Positions 31,901-44,840 of a stretch of 64,000 nt of DNA are shown here, in pieces; the stretch's first letter is position 1, and every line of letters starts with the position of its first letter. This DNA comes from Phlyctochytrium arcticum (lineage: Eukaryota; Chytridiomycota; Chytridiomycetes; Chytridiales; Chytridiaceae): assembly GCA_025602905.1 (NCBI GenBank), contig JAHLKI010000023.1, positions 124,001 through 188,000 on the forward strand, in the 5' to 3' direction. Under the pieces are notes generated by a model. That model was not told the origin of the DNA. It saw only the letters and a program-made list of their open reading frames with translations, and searched no databases. Position numbers and translations under genes: made by a program.

Positions 31901-34900
31901 AAATCACAAGTCATTAGCTTTGACATAAATCACTGATGGACGTTCTCTTACATTCGGCTTAAAAGTCACTGGCAGCTCCGTGTAATTTTGTTCCAAAGAT
32001 ATAATATTTTTGCTTTCTTTTCCCAGATCCTGATGAGGTTTTACAACAATTTCTGCAGGTCCATGGAAGTAGGTGGAGGAATATTCAACTTTGTACCGCA
32101 TCGGCTTCTTTGGGGATGCGAGGATATCGATGCTTCCTCTCTCATCGCGCCTGTCTTCCTGCTGCTTGTCCTTCTTCTTTCCTTTTGCCTTTCCGGCAGC
32201 AATCTTTGTTTTGGATCCCAAAACCCACAGTAAGGCCTTTTCTTTAGCCGGATTGATAGGGCTAAGGCGAATAGCTTTCTCAAGCGGATCACCAGCTTTG
32301 GACGTCCAAAGGAGGTTTTCCAGTGGTGGTGGGGCCAGACCTTTTCCCACAACCTCATAAGTAAACTCGCCAACTGTGGGAGATATAAAATGAAGAGTGC
32401 AGGTGTGTAGACCGAGCTCGAACGGAAGGAACGAGAGATGCAGGATGCGGGATTCTGACGACCCCAATGAGATGGTTTCAGAATTGCTCCGAAAGGGCAA
32501 GGGATGTCCCTCATGAGATGCCGTCTATAATGATATACCCAGGTGAAAAGATTAATATTTACCGTATCAAATATATAAAGGGAGTCAACCTGCTTACCTT
32601 AGTATGCTGCAAGTCGATTGAGAATGTTCCCGACTCATTAAAGGGATTGGTAACTTCCACATCCACCACGCTCGGAGGGGTGGCGTACATGACTCCTTCT
32701 GCCTTGATGACCTTTTTCGGCCCAGCTTCCTTGACAACGCTTTTGAGTTCATAAACCATGACGCTGGCACTGTTCAAGCCCATTTTCTTGCTTCGCAGAA
32801 CCAGCGATCCTTCAACTTGCCGATAGAACTTGGATGCAAATTCAATCGTTGCCATGAGACTTTGTTTCGGTGGTACGATGATTTGTGACGAGGGAACGGA
32901 AAAGTCTGCGGAACCTTGCAAATCCGGTAGGTAACAAATAGGTCGCAAAGTTGGATTGATCAGCTCAATCGTTCGGCGGACACATTCATGGAGAGCACCT
33001 TGGAATTCGATTTGCTCACGAGGGATAAAACTTGGGAGGGTCTGGTACATGAAGAGCGTCAGGAGAAACGCATCTAATCCAGATGATGTAGGACCAGCGA
33101 TAAGACTCAAAGCCGAATGTTGTGCAGGCGAAAAGGGCAGAAGATCGGCGAGAGCGCCGGAGATAAGCGATAAGTTGGTGTCGACATCCTCCGGGGCAGC
33201 TGCATCCAACACCAGAGCACCAAAATGCGAAGTTTGCATATTTGGCAAATGAGATAGTATGATGTTCGCAAAGGGCAGACAACTCTTGAAGTCGTTCGTA
33301 AAGCTGGAGAATGGAACGCTGGAGCCTGTGCACTGGACAATGATGATATGTGAGAATACTGCCCCTCGGCATTTAAATGAACACGAACCTTCCAAGAATG
33401 ATATGCTACCCAGCGTAATAGTACATCTTCCGGAAAGCTTTCTCCCACTTTCAAAGATTTTTGCCATACCAGATCCATCTCATCGCGCCCAACCCCAGGT
33501 AAACTGCGTAACTGTCGTGGGGTGATTGGCGAGCAGATATATACCCGAACAATTTGCAAGAGAACCGTGACCCATGCTTCTGTTGAAATCAGCGCAAAAT
33601 GCTCAGTGACTTTGTTGGTGTACTCGTGAAATTCGTCGTGCAAAGACGCGCCCAAATCAGATTTCTAAAGGAAAGTCAGCATTTCCCTTGCCAATTACGA
33701 CATTTGACAGTACCATTTGATCCACTTTAAATTGGACTAACGTTCGATACTCCTCAATCGACATCAAGAATTCGGGCTTTACTGAGCTGAGTAGAGCGCC
33801 CGAGGCAGTGAGCTGCACAAGAATCTGAGTATACTCTTTGTACAACCAACGAGCTTGTTCTTCCGGTGAGGTTCCTAATTGTACGTTGGTTCCTATACCT
33901 CCTAATCAAATCCATCGAACCTTACCTGCAGGGGAACTATAGTTTTGGGCTGGCTTACGACCAGAGACAGATTGAACTAGTTCCATGAGGGGCCTTCCAC
34001 GTCCAGACGTGACTTGCTCTGGGAAATTGAGCCACGGCTGGATGCATGAAAACATCAATGAAACGCTCTTCTTTCAGCAAGCTATAATTGAATACCTGTG
34101 ACACATTAACATGATCCTGCAGCCACCACATCAATGTCGCTCCGGTTCTTGTGAGAAAGTCATCTATCGATTGCAAAGAAGGGCCACCCTCAAGTGGAAT
34201 TCCTGATGGAGTGCGGAATGGTCGCGTTCCGGCCAGAATCCGATTTCTAGACAGTTTGACATTAGCTCGCGACAAGTGGAGAAACTAGCAATACCCAAAC
34301 TGACCGCTTCTGATTCTCGGATAGAGATTCGACCGCTTTCTTCTCGTTACTCGACAACCAGCGGTAGGTCTGCAAGGTCAAAAGCGACCCCTCAGAGGTC
34401 CCATGCACAGGTAGATAAAAGGCCCGGCGCCCATCATTCGAGAATTCGAGTTTGGCGGTAAAGCTTGCTGGGGCGGGCTGCATGACCGATAAAGCGGAAG
34501 AAGGGCTTGGAACCGTTGCAGCACCTGGAGAGATTGCTGTACCAGCCAGCGGTGGTGAACTCGAAGAATCACTTTCGCTGGCAGTGTGGGATGCCGCCGC
34601 TCCCGCGTTCGGAATGACATTGGAAGGAATAACAATTGTGGGATCACTTCCTTTCGGTCGAGCGAGAAATCTTGCGACGACCGTCAACTTTTCACCATCA
34701 CTTTTAAGTAATTTCCCCTCCGGAAAAAACAACTCTAGATGTCCCTTCAACTCGTCTGGAATGATTTCCCGTACCTCTGTACGCTCACATCCATGATTCA
34801 CGATGGAAAAGATGGCTGTAGTTTCAATCCCAGGCGGTGTAATAGGTAGAAAGAGCTCCGGAGGATCCATGGCTAATGATGGCTCCACACCAGTACCTTG

Positions 34901-37900
34901 TAATGCTATAGAAAGCAGTGCTTTTGGGGCCAGACAATCCAGATAAAGAGGCACACTGGCTTCAAATAGTCCAGTGGTTTCTGGTTGAAAGGCAACCGTA
35001 ACTGTTGCTGAATCGCCAGGTGTCAGTTGCCCCCGCCAAGGTTCAACCCGAAACATTTTGTCCCCTTCCTCCAGCGAGTCTAGATCAAACCACCATTCAA
35101 GAGTTTTCTTGCTCGTATTCACCAATGTAATGGTTTCTTTTGCAGATTGCCGCAGATGTGAAACAGAGTTGGGGCCTTGGTCACGGTGCACAACCCTATT
35201 TTTAAAGTTGAGGGCTGTCTTTGACGTGTGAAGTGGGGAAGGAAGACCTTCCGCTTCTACTCGAACTTTCGAAATGGTCTCGCAACCAAAAATGAAGACG
35301 GGAAATTCAAAAAAGTGTTTGCGCACGGCGGACGGACGGAAAATCAAGTCCAGGTTGATGCATTCATTTGCGGGGAGGCGAACAAGGAAAACGGATCCCG
35401 TTGGCGCCGCGATAGATGCTGATTTTGCCAATGCACTATGTCGACCCTTCGGTTGCTGAGGTGGAGTGACTTCAATAGATTCTAACTTTGAGTATAGTGG
35501 ATGGCCGGGACCCAAAGATTTTACCAAATGAGCTTGCCGCGCTGCTATATCTGGCGGGTCTCTTGCTCTGCGATGACGCCCACTAGCTGACCGCCCACGA
35601 GGAACTGCCGAAGACTTTCGTGAAACAGCCGGCGGATCGCGGACCTTGAGCTCAAACTCTGGATACGCGCGAAAGTCAACCACCACGCCTGCAGGCAAAC
35701 CCGACTTGTTCGTGCAAATCAATCGCTTGAACCCCGTGGATCCCATGATTGTGCCTTTCATCAAGTCTCCACCTTGGACATCAACAGTCACGTCCACCGT
35801 GCGGGCATCATATCGGATTGGAACACGAAGCACGCGACCAGATCCGATTGCCGAAATCAGGATCGTATCTTCCACCAGTCCTGCTCTAGTAGGGATGACC
35901 TGAACGACAATGTCTATCGTAGAGGACGGGGCGAGAATTCCTTGGGCTGGGTATAGGCGAACCTCTGAATCGACGGAGGATAATTGCGTCGTTGCAGAAA
36001 AGGCGGCGGGATTCAGAGATGTATTTTTGATGCGGACGTACGAAAGGCCCTTGGATGGGTCTGGTCTGGCATGCGGAGTTGTTGGTGCCCCGCTTCCTGC
36101 GGCTGTAGTGGGTGCTGTCCCTGTGGTTGGAGAGGGAATCCCCGTGGGAGACGAAGGAATTGCCCCAGTTGCCGAGAACACATCAGGATAAAGTACGTGC
36201 AAATGGGCATACGCGGTGTCGGGGTGCACGACCGACAAAATACCGAGATCCAAGGGACCTTGCTTCGCCGATGGGCTCACTAAAACGCAATGAGCAGCCG
36301 GAATGGCTCCTACACACGACAAAGTCATGCTTTTTGTCACGTTCTTTGCTTTGTCGTGCGGATCAAATACATTTAGAGTAAAAGCTTCCTCGTGCGTGGG
36401 TTTGATACCAGGTGTAAAGGTTATCCGGGCTTTAGCGGTTGAATTCGCGGGGATGATTCCAGAAGGAGGATCAAGGCTAAAGCGACCTTCAAGCGCCATG
36501 TCATTTGCGGGTGTAGTCCCTGTTCGCGGTGCAGACTCGTGTCCGGGAAATATCCACTCATAGTTTGCTTGATAGTTTCCATTGTTTTCGATAATGACCG
36601 TCTTTTCCGCTCTCGGGACCATACTCGAAAGTTCAGCGGACGGAACCTGAGCCGCCTCGGCTGAAGATCGGCGTTTGGGCGTCGAGCTCGGGCCTCCACT
36701 GCCTTCGTCACCGCCAGAATCTTTTCCAACTTGCACGGCCACTTCCACTCGTGTCTCGGCTAGATCGAGCGAAACCGGGACCACCTCTACACAGACGGGA
36801 ACCGAGTACTTGTACCGGCCATTAACGAGGTACGTTATCTGTCGCTCTACCAAGCCGGGAGTATGCAAGCAAACTTGGACAGTAAAGCCAGCTATGCTCA
36901 TCTGTGGGATAATCATGTGTTTGGGCGTGACATTGATTGCTTCGGATGGAGCTCCAGCACGACCATCTCGTCCCCCTCCTTCACTGATTGTGATATGAAT
37001 CGGGTTGTTGCCCGGTGTCGCGTTCAGAAAGTTGAGTGGAATGACATTCATGGAGTGAACAGTGACCTTTCCCAGATCCAACACGGCATGAGCCGTAAAG
37101 ATGTTGGCAAGTGCTTCTGCAGAGAGAGGTGTATCCAGAACCGTAGCGGGGATATCCGATAATGAGAGTTGACTGGCACCTTTTGTCGCCTGAGTAAGGG
37201 CTGGGGCTGGAGGTGACCCTTTTGTCGTGCCCGTTGTTTTTGGGTGTAGGGGTGAGACCTCTAAGAGTTTGTGAAGTAACATACGCAATTTACGCGGATC
37301 CGCCTGCTTTCGACTCGAAGTGTTCACGTCCCCACTCGGCGCCAGAAGAGATGATCCTCCCGCCTTTTTCCTCGTCGTTTCCTCAAATTTGAAATCGGTA
37401 GGTTCAGGCGCGACCAGTCCATTCTCCCGATCAATCTTCCGGAGCTCCTCATCGCCCGATGTGCAATGGACCCAGTCCATTTCCACCCCATCATTTCCCA
37501 AACACCGTTCTCTAATCTTTCGGACCCGCTGTTCTCGGCCATCTCGTAGATCTTGCAGGCACCGCGCGCGATGCTGCGATTTCGCATTCCATTCTGGATT
37601 GGTTTGCCCATTGGTGTGATCGTGGCGGTTATGGGGTTGGATGGGGGGAGCGGGTGGGCGGTGGCCGCCTTTGACGCGGATGGACGCAAACGAAGAGGCA
37701 TTTTCTTGAGTGGCGGGGTACCCCGCAATGGTCCCGCAATCTGCCAAATCAGTCTGGGCATCCCCATTCATATCGGTCAGGCGAGACAGCGATCCCATAG
37801 ATGGATCAGTGGTCGTCGCGGGACCGTGGTGATGATGCCTATAAGGTGTCGCGTAAGATCGGAATCCGGTCTGCGCAGAATCTAATTTTGTCGCATCGCA

Positions 37901-40004
37901 CACCCCATTCAATTTCAACGTCACTTGGGTGATGGTCGTAGACGGAGTGCTAAGCTTGGCCAATTTCGTGACGGTCGGATCCTCCTCATCCTCGGTTAAA
38001 GCCGGGACAGGCGAGCTCTCAATGGCGCACACGAGTTTAGAATGAAACACGCCCAGTTGGTGCGGCCGAAACGCGACTTTGATGGGTATATCCTCCCCCG
38101 GGCCCACCCATCCCGTAGACGGCTCTGTTTGAAAATGCGCCAGTCGCTCAAATTTGAACCGAAAACCCAGGTAAGGAGATTTGTTAACAAGCGTCGTTTC
38201 CAGTGGGTAATAATGATTTTGGGGGACGCTCGGAAATGATAGTTCTCTCGGTTCGATAGCTGCGCGTACCGCACACGCCCTCCCCACCAGTGAAATATCG
38301 ATATGATCATCTTCATGCACAAGCCCATCCTCGCTTTGATGCGACACAACCTTTAAATCCATTGGAACGCGATAAGTGCGTGCGGGAGGATGCATTGTAT
38401 CTCCAGTGGCTTTGAACCCGCGGGTAGGATGTGGGAGCTCCGGGAAAAAGGTAAATGTAACCGGTACAGAAGTGTAGGGGGCCAGCGTACCCTCGGAAGG
38501 GAATACAGACATGGAAGCACGGAGATTGGCATCGGCATCTGGTACTGGAATGTCTATTTCTGGTGTCGTACTGGCCAGATCTGACAGTGAGTCTCCTGCC
38601 ACAAGTGTATGGGGTTCCGAACCGGTCGTTTCCGAGTTTTCATTCTGTCGGCTTCCTCCCGAATCTAAAATGGCTCGCGAAGGCACCATAGGTTTTGACT
38701 GGCCAGCATGTGTAATTACCCTTTTGTGGCCATTAGTTAGTCTATAATCCTATCCATCATCCTGGCCCAAATACTTACCACCGCACCGTCCCACCGCTCC
38801 GATTTTCCAGCCTCGCAGACACACGAGCTTTCTGCTGATAATAGACTGCCCCAAAATCCATCTTTTGCGGATCCAACGTATACGTATTGGCAGCATTGCG
38901 CAGTCTCAAGGTATGTTCGATCACCGCCACCTTGACTGCAATGGTTTGCGGGGTTGGAGCCTTATGGGGTGCATATGGAGAAGGGTTGTCCAGCTCCAGG
39001 GAAATCGTATGGTGATACGTCCCGGTCGCGACTGGCAGGTACGCGATGTGAATGATGGTACTGGCGTCCATGGATTCATGGGCAGCTGGAAGTACTGCCG
39101 AATCTGGGTACACGCGAATAGGGAGAGATTTATCCCAGTGACACGTAAACTTGGCCTTGCGTGGGCCCGTGTTGCGTACTCGTACCGATCGAGTCATCCA
39201 CTGTGGGTAACGAATATCATTTTGCTCGTCTTTGAGTTGGTTGGAGCCCCATCCGTTGGAGTTCACTTCACCTGTTGGCTTCTTTTGCATAGCTTGTCCG
39301 GCAACTTGCTCCGGGACCATAACAACAACGCCGAAATCAACTTCAGGCTCTACTTCCAGTACACCTCCCGCAGGATACGCCTCCAGTCCCACACGCAGCT
39401 CGTTTTTCCCTTCAACCAGTACTCGGAGGCGATCAGTATACGCGAGAGATGAATCGGCATCGGCTTTCGAGTCTCGACTCCCACCCGCCGACCGTCGACG
39501 GTGGGTTTTGAGGGCCGGGGGGTAAAATGTAACTTGCAGAGTCACTTCCAGACCGGGTGCGATAGCTGTCCATTCACCCAATTCCGGGGTAACCGAAGAG
39601 CTTCCACCGCCGGGGGCACTCGCATACCGAGCCGTAAAGACTTTGGTAGATGGCGCATGTATGGCGATGCGCTGCACGCGTTTTGTCAGATTGGTTAGCG
39701 TGACAGTGGCCGACCGTTCCTTGCCATGCATGTAATCGGTAAAGCGCACATGGGGCGGACTAATCCGCAAGGGAGTGGCAGCCAAGGCAGCCTGAAGGTG
39801 GGCATCCCGCGTGAGAGCAGCCTGCCTAGATTTGGTTGAGACTGCTATTAAGGATGTAAATTGGGTGGGGCGGGTTCCTGGGGGTGGTTTGCATGCAGTC
39901 GTGGGTTGGTCAATATTGGTAAAATGTTGTTGGAAGGGAAGCGCTGGGAGTTCAGCGGCCTTTGCCGTTGTATCAACCACGCTTGCCTCTTCTAATGCAA
40001 TCAT
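28980..40004 (-). CDS. CFAP47: CFAP47-like flagellar protein with ASH/MSP domains and a calponin-homology domain
   Basis: A giant gene of about 11 kb runs from ATG 40004 (MIALEEASVVDTTAKAAELP) to the stop at 28980, about 3,400 residues. The first exons (40004-38775 and 38689-34262) hold most of the protein: many immunoglobulin-like ASH/MSP repeats, each with a pattern like FSIVNHGCERTEVREIIP or ETITLVNTSKKTLEWWFDLD. A calponin-homology segment follows near 33650-33100 (LLRWVAYHSWK, FSSFTNDFKSCLPFANIILS), then more ASH repeats and a C-terminal VSWTFDLRGVPP block, all in the order of animal CFAP47. About a dozen short introns break the 3' half. CFAP47 belongs to the central apparatus of motile cilia and is needed for flagellar beating. 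It implies flagellated spores. No disruption noticed. Confidence 0.85.
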
Positions 40005-40604
40005 GGCAGATGACTCTAAAGTTCAACTTTGACAATCTTCATGCAAGTCGGCTTATTCCATCTGACTTTGTACTCCAAAAGCCGATGGTTGGGCAAAATA
40101 TGTTACTTGATTTTTCCCAGCCTTTTGATTCAAACCCAATCTAGATTTCAAGCAAAATTGAGCATAAAGTTTTGACTACAAGTCCTGCCGCTCTTTACCT
40201 TTGTGTGGTTTGAAAATCTGAAAAAGCTTGGAAAAAATTTAGGTCGACGGTCTATTAGGGGAGTTTTCAGGGTCACCTTTTGGATCTTGGCGGTGGTCGG
40301 AGTTTGGAAGTAAAGTTTTGTTTATCTTGAACAAAGATGTAGACAATTTTTGCGACACTGACGATCCCAAACAAGTCCAACCTGCTGAACCGAACCTGGC
40401 GCCCGAATTACTTCAAAAAAAAAGATTGCAGAGGAGAGCATCCAAAGATCAACAAACACGAGATAGGATTCCAAATACATACAAATAATAATCACAACAA
40501 ACGGACTATGTTCAAGGTGATGGAAAAGCTTTGGAGTAGAGCGGCAGGATATATAACGCGCGCGCCGACGACACACACACAAGTAAATAGCTACAAACGG
40601 AAAT
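40005..40604. other. Intergenic region 5' of CFAP47
   Basis: This is the promoter side of CFAP47 and the 3' side of the next gene, which is on the same strand. It is AT-rich with short T runs. No open frame of interest. Confidence 0.45.
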
Positions 40605-41815
40605 TTAGGCCTCAACGACAAGAATAGGATGATCCCCAGGCAATTGTAAACTGTCACTATCCCATTCTCGCGCAAATCGAAACTGTTGAGCTAAATCGCC
40701 ATGGCCGACACTCACGGAACCAGCGACCCACGCTCCCCATCGGACGCGCGGAGTGACTTTTTCTAATGGTTCTTCCCGTCCGTTTCGGCCGACTAAGGCT
40801 ACATGTTTGGTGCCTTTGATGCCGAATGCCACGCGACCGTTACGAGCTGAATCGGCGACGTCACGAATTGAGATTCGTCGTCGGGCGGGTGCATGAGTAG
40901 GTTCCGAAGCGGGGGTGGATGGTGGCACTGATACTGATGGTGGGATGTTGGAATGGGATATTGAGGAGGGTGATATTGATGGAGCATTTTCTTCGTGAAG
41001 CAGGGCAGGCCGCGTATCGTAACACCGCACCACAGCACCTTCCCAGTTCACACTCTCTTCTTCATCATCGACTTCCCAAACAGGGATCCTCGTCAAGTTG
41101 AGTGCGATCGAGGCGGCCACGCGATGATGGCCGTCCAAGATGACGCGCGGGGTAGTGGTAGTGACAACGGGAATGGGAAGCGGGGCGGATGGGGGTAAGG
41201 TGCGAAGATGAGAAACAAGTTTCTGGAGATGTGCGGAATGAGTCTTTTCGTGAGGGACTAGACGGCGGGGATCGAGGTAACGGATGCGTGGAGTAGGGAA
41301 GCGGAAGAAGGGGTCCTATATTGGTTTACAGATCAGACACTGGTTCCTCTCCAATCTTTTTCACGGATGCTTTGGCTGCTTACCTGGATGACATATCCGG
41401 TGGCAAGCTGGTCAACTGGCGGCTCTGATGATGGCGAGGATAGCGACGGGCGTCTTGATTTGAGGTCAAGAGACGGCATTGCCCCTAAGATGAGCAGAAA
41501 TGCGACAAGGACTAGGGCGTATAGGGAAAATGGGGAAAGTGGGGCAGGCTTGATGGGTTGTCGTCGTCGTCGTTGCAAGGGTTCCTTTGGCAACGTCGTT
41601 GCCGGTGACTTTCGGCGGCGGGTCTTTGGCGGGGAGGTTGAGCGGAGTAGGAGGGTTGAAGTAAAGCTTGGTCGTCGGTCCACCAGAGTTACTGTTGTCG
41701 TTGTTGTTGTTGCCGTCGGAGTCGCAATGCCTGCTAATGTCGGTCCTTTGGCTGCTGAAGACAACGACGACTCTGGCTTCTGAGACAAAGTCACCACGGC
41801 GGCGGCGGCCGACAT
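40605..41815 (-). CDS. Membrane-anchored protein with a ParB/sulfiredoxin-like DGHHR domain (380 aa)
   Basis: The two exons are 41815-41384 and 41315-40605, with a 68-base intron (donor GTAAGC, acceptor ATATAG). They join in frame as GYVIQ-DPFFRFPTP. Start at ATG 41815 (MSAAAAVVTLSQK); an upstream stop excludes a longer protein. Residues 1-100 are Ser/Thr/Arg-rich, and one membrane segment follows (FSLYALVLVAFLLILGAM). The second exon carries YLDPRRLVPHEKTHSAHLQK and ILDGHHRVAASIALNLTRIPV. These match the ParB/sulfiredoxin superfamily, including the archaeal free-serine kinase SerK and SbnI, where DGHHR forms the nucleotide-binding turn. A basic, Pro/Ser-rich linker and a C-terminal region without known features follow. 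ADP- or CTP-dependent chemistry is possible; the substrate is unknown. Confidence 0.65.
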
Positions 41816-42388
41816 TGCCTTTGTCTTGGCGGGGGTGATTGCCCTCTGTATTTGAGTTGTTATTTTGCCTTTAGCGGACAAAGTCGTCGTTGTTATAATA
41901 ATTTTCGCCAACGTTGCTCAAAGGTCGCATCCGCCGCTGCGCCGCCGTTCCAAATTCGATGATTCTTTTACGGTTTACCCATCGTCCTCTTACTTACGAT
42001 GAACCTACTAGCATAGCATAGCATATGTAAATGGTACATTCATCGTCCGTCTTTACATATCCTAAATCGCTTCAACACTTGCGAAAAGTCCTCCTTTTAT
42101 CCCTTTTTTTTACATCAAAATCGTCCGAAAAACATCATTTTTTTCAAATCATCATAGGACAGAACTTGTAGAAGATGAGCCAGTAAACAGGAAGAGCATG
42201 GCAAAGGGTCGTTCCAGTCGGCAGGTTGCCAGCTGCCGTATATCCAAAGAAATGTAATCCACATCGCAGCTTCTTCCGTAGCGGGAGCATTTCTTTAGCA
42301 TGAATCAACCCGATGCATCCCAGCAGTGGCTCCTTCTATACAATTCCGAGCAGCATCATATAATATTGAGGACTTGAACTGGTAAATA
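41816..42388. other. Region without a convincing gene
   Basis: This holds the 5' flank of the DGHHR-domain gene and AT-rich sequence with T runs near 42100-42150. Nothing further is supported. Confidence 0.4.
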
Positions 42389-42745
42389 TCAATCTGATAA
42401 AACGATATGCAAAGGTTGATGAACCAAAATGTAATAGAACCTGCTGACACTCTCTGTGGCGCTGGATGCATCGGCACAGTCTTGAACTTCGGCAAACCAA
42501 TCTCGCATAAGTTTTGTCAATGAGAGTATGGAAAAAAAGGCATGAATGTACTTGGAAATAGTGATTAAAGGCAGTATCTGGAGTCCTAAAAAATAAGTAC
42601 AGAGTAAAAAGATGCAATGTCCCAAAAAAAATGACATGTCCAAAAAAGTTGCATAGCCAACGGGCCGCTGGTTGCTCGTGAAGGGAGGCTGACGTTTACC
42701 AATCCTGACTTTTGCATCCAACTCCCAAATCCACCGAAAAGGCAT
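42389..42745 (-). CDS. Possible small gene divergent from Rab11
   Basis: A minus-strand ATG at 42745 opens MPFRWIWELDAKVRI. A GTAAAC donor and a TTTTTTAG acceptor could join it to GLQILPLITISKYIHAFF, LMRDWFAEVQDCADASSATE and a stop at 42389. The donor, the branch region and the start context (45 bases from the Rab11 start) make a divergent gene pair plausible. I do not recognise the protein, and a different 3' exon arrangement is possible. It could also be non-coding promoter sequence of Rab11. Confidence 0.25.
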   Translation of the reverse strand: MPFRWIWELDAKVRIGKRQPPFTSNQRPVGYATFLDMSFFLGHCIFLLCTYFLGLQILPLITISKYIHAFFSILSLTKLMRDWFAEVQDCADASSATESVSRFYYILVHQPLHIVLSD

Positions 42746-42789
42746 CCAACAACACTTTTTTTACACTACCAGATTAGCCAGGACATACC

Positions 42790-43959
<1,170 letters not shown>

Positions 43960-44169
43960 AAACCCTTTGTCATAGTGTTTTTTTTACTTTTGCCCAAAGA
44001 GAAATATATATTCCTTCCAACTATCTCTCTTGTTGTGATTGCTCCATGTTTTATGATGCTTCGTTTTTGCGCATACAGGGATTGACAGCACCTTCGTTTA
44101 TCTCTCTTGCGACTTTTTAAGAAAAGCATAATTGAGGAAACCCCATGACGCGTAAAAAGCCCTGCCGGC

Positions 44170-44176
44170 TATAAAA
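44170..44176 (+). promoter_or_regulatory. TATA box of the 44.3-kb small gene
   Basis: TATAAAA about 95 bases upstream of the ATG at 44271. It supports this small frame as a transcribed gene. Confidence 0.5.
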
Positions 44177-44270
44177 GACTGGCCCAAAACTGCTTTCCCC
44201 TTCTGAACGCGTAAAGAAAGACACTTTACAGAGAACATACGAAAACTCTGTTTTTACCGACTTTCTAAAT

Positions 44271-44627
44271 ATGAGCAACAATTCACCTAGTCGCAGAGCC
44301 GGGTCGTTGACTCAACTCGGTGGTAGCTCCCAACAGGTAAATCACTCATATAATCTCCCTGTGGCTAGTTCCAAATCTTTAACCACCCGATACATCCAGA
44401 TCAATACCCAATCCGACACGACATCAACCAACAAGGACCAAGAAATCACTCCTCCCCAAGTCACATTCCTCAGCAATCCCCTCAACGCAACCTGGGAAGA
44501 ATGCGTGACGCGGGCGAGTATGTCTATGCCATTTATGGGGGCGCGAACGCAGGAGGAAGGACAGTGGGTCGGACATCAGGGTGTGTCAAACTCGGGGCCG
44601 GGAGGGCCTATTGACGGTCGTGGATGA
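44271..44627 (+). CDS. Small protein of unknown function (118 aa)
   Basis: This is an intronless frame starting MSNNSPSRRAGSLTQLGGSS. It is polar and Ser/Thr/Asn-rich, without a signal peptide or membrane segment. A short more conserved-looking stretch sits in the second half (FLSNPLNATWEECVTRASMS). A well-placed TATA box and an AT-rich 3' flank support it as a gene. No family recognised; a short disordered regulator is possible but unproven. Confidence 0.5.
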   Translation: MSNNSPSRRAGSLTQLGGSSQQVNHSYNLPVASSKSLTTRYIQINTQSDTTSTNKDQEITPPQVTFLSNPLNATWEECVTRASMSMPFMGARTQEEGQWVGHQGVSNSGPGGPIDGRG

Positions 44628-44840
44628 TGGGAAACTTTGAATGGCTATGTTTTTACTTTGTGTATTAAATGTTCAGGAACAGAGACTATACAAAAAGTTG
44701 AATCAGGAAAGGCAAGTGTCCAAAAGTACAAAAAGAAAAAAGTCATTACTACATAAGAAAAGGAAAACGTTTTACATTAAAAAAGAAAAGGGTTGGAAGC
44801 ATCTATGAAATGCTGTAAACTACGTTGAAGCGAAAGGCAA

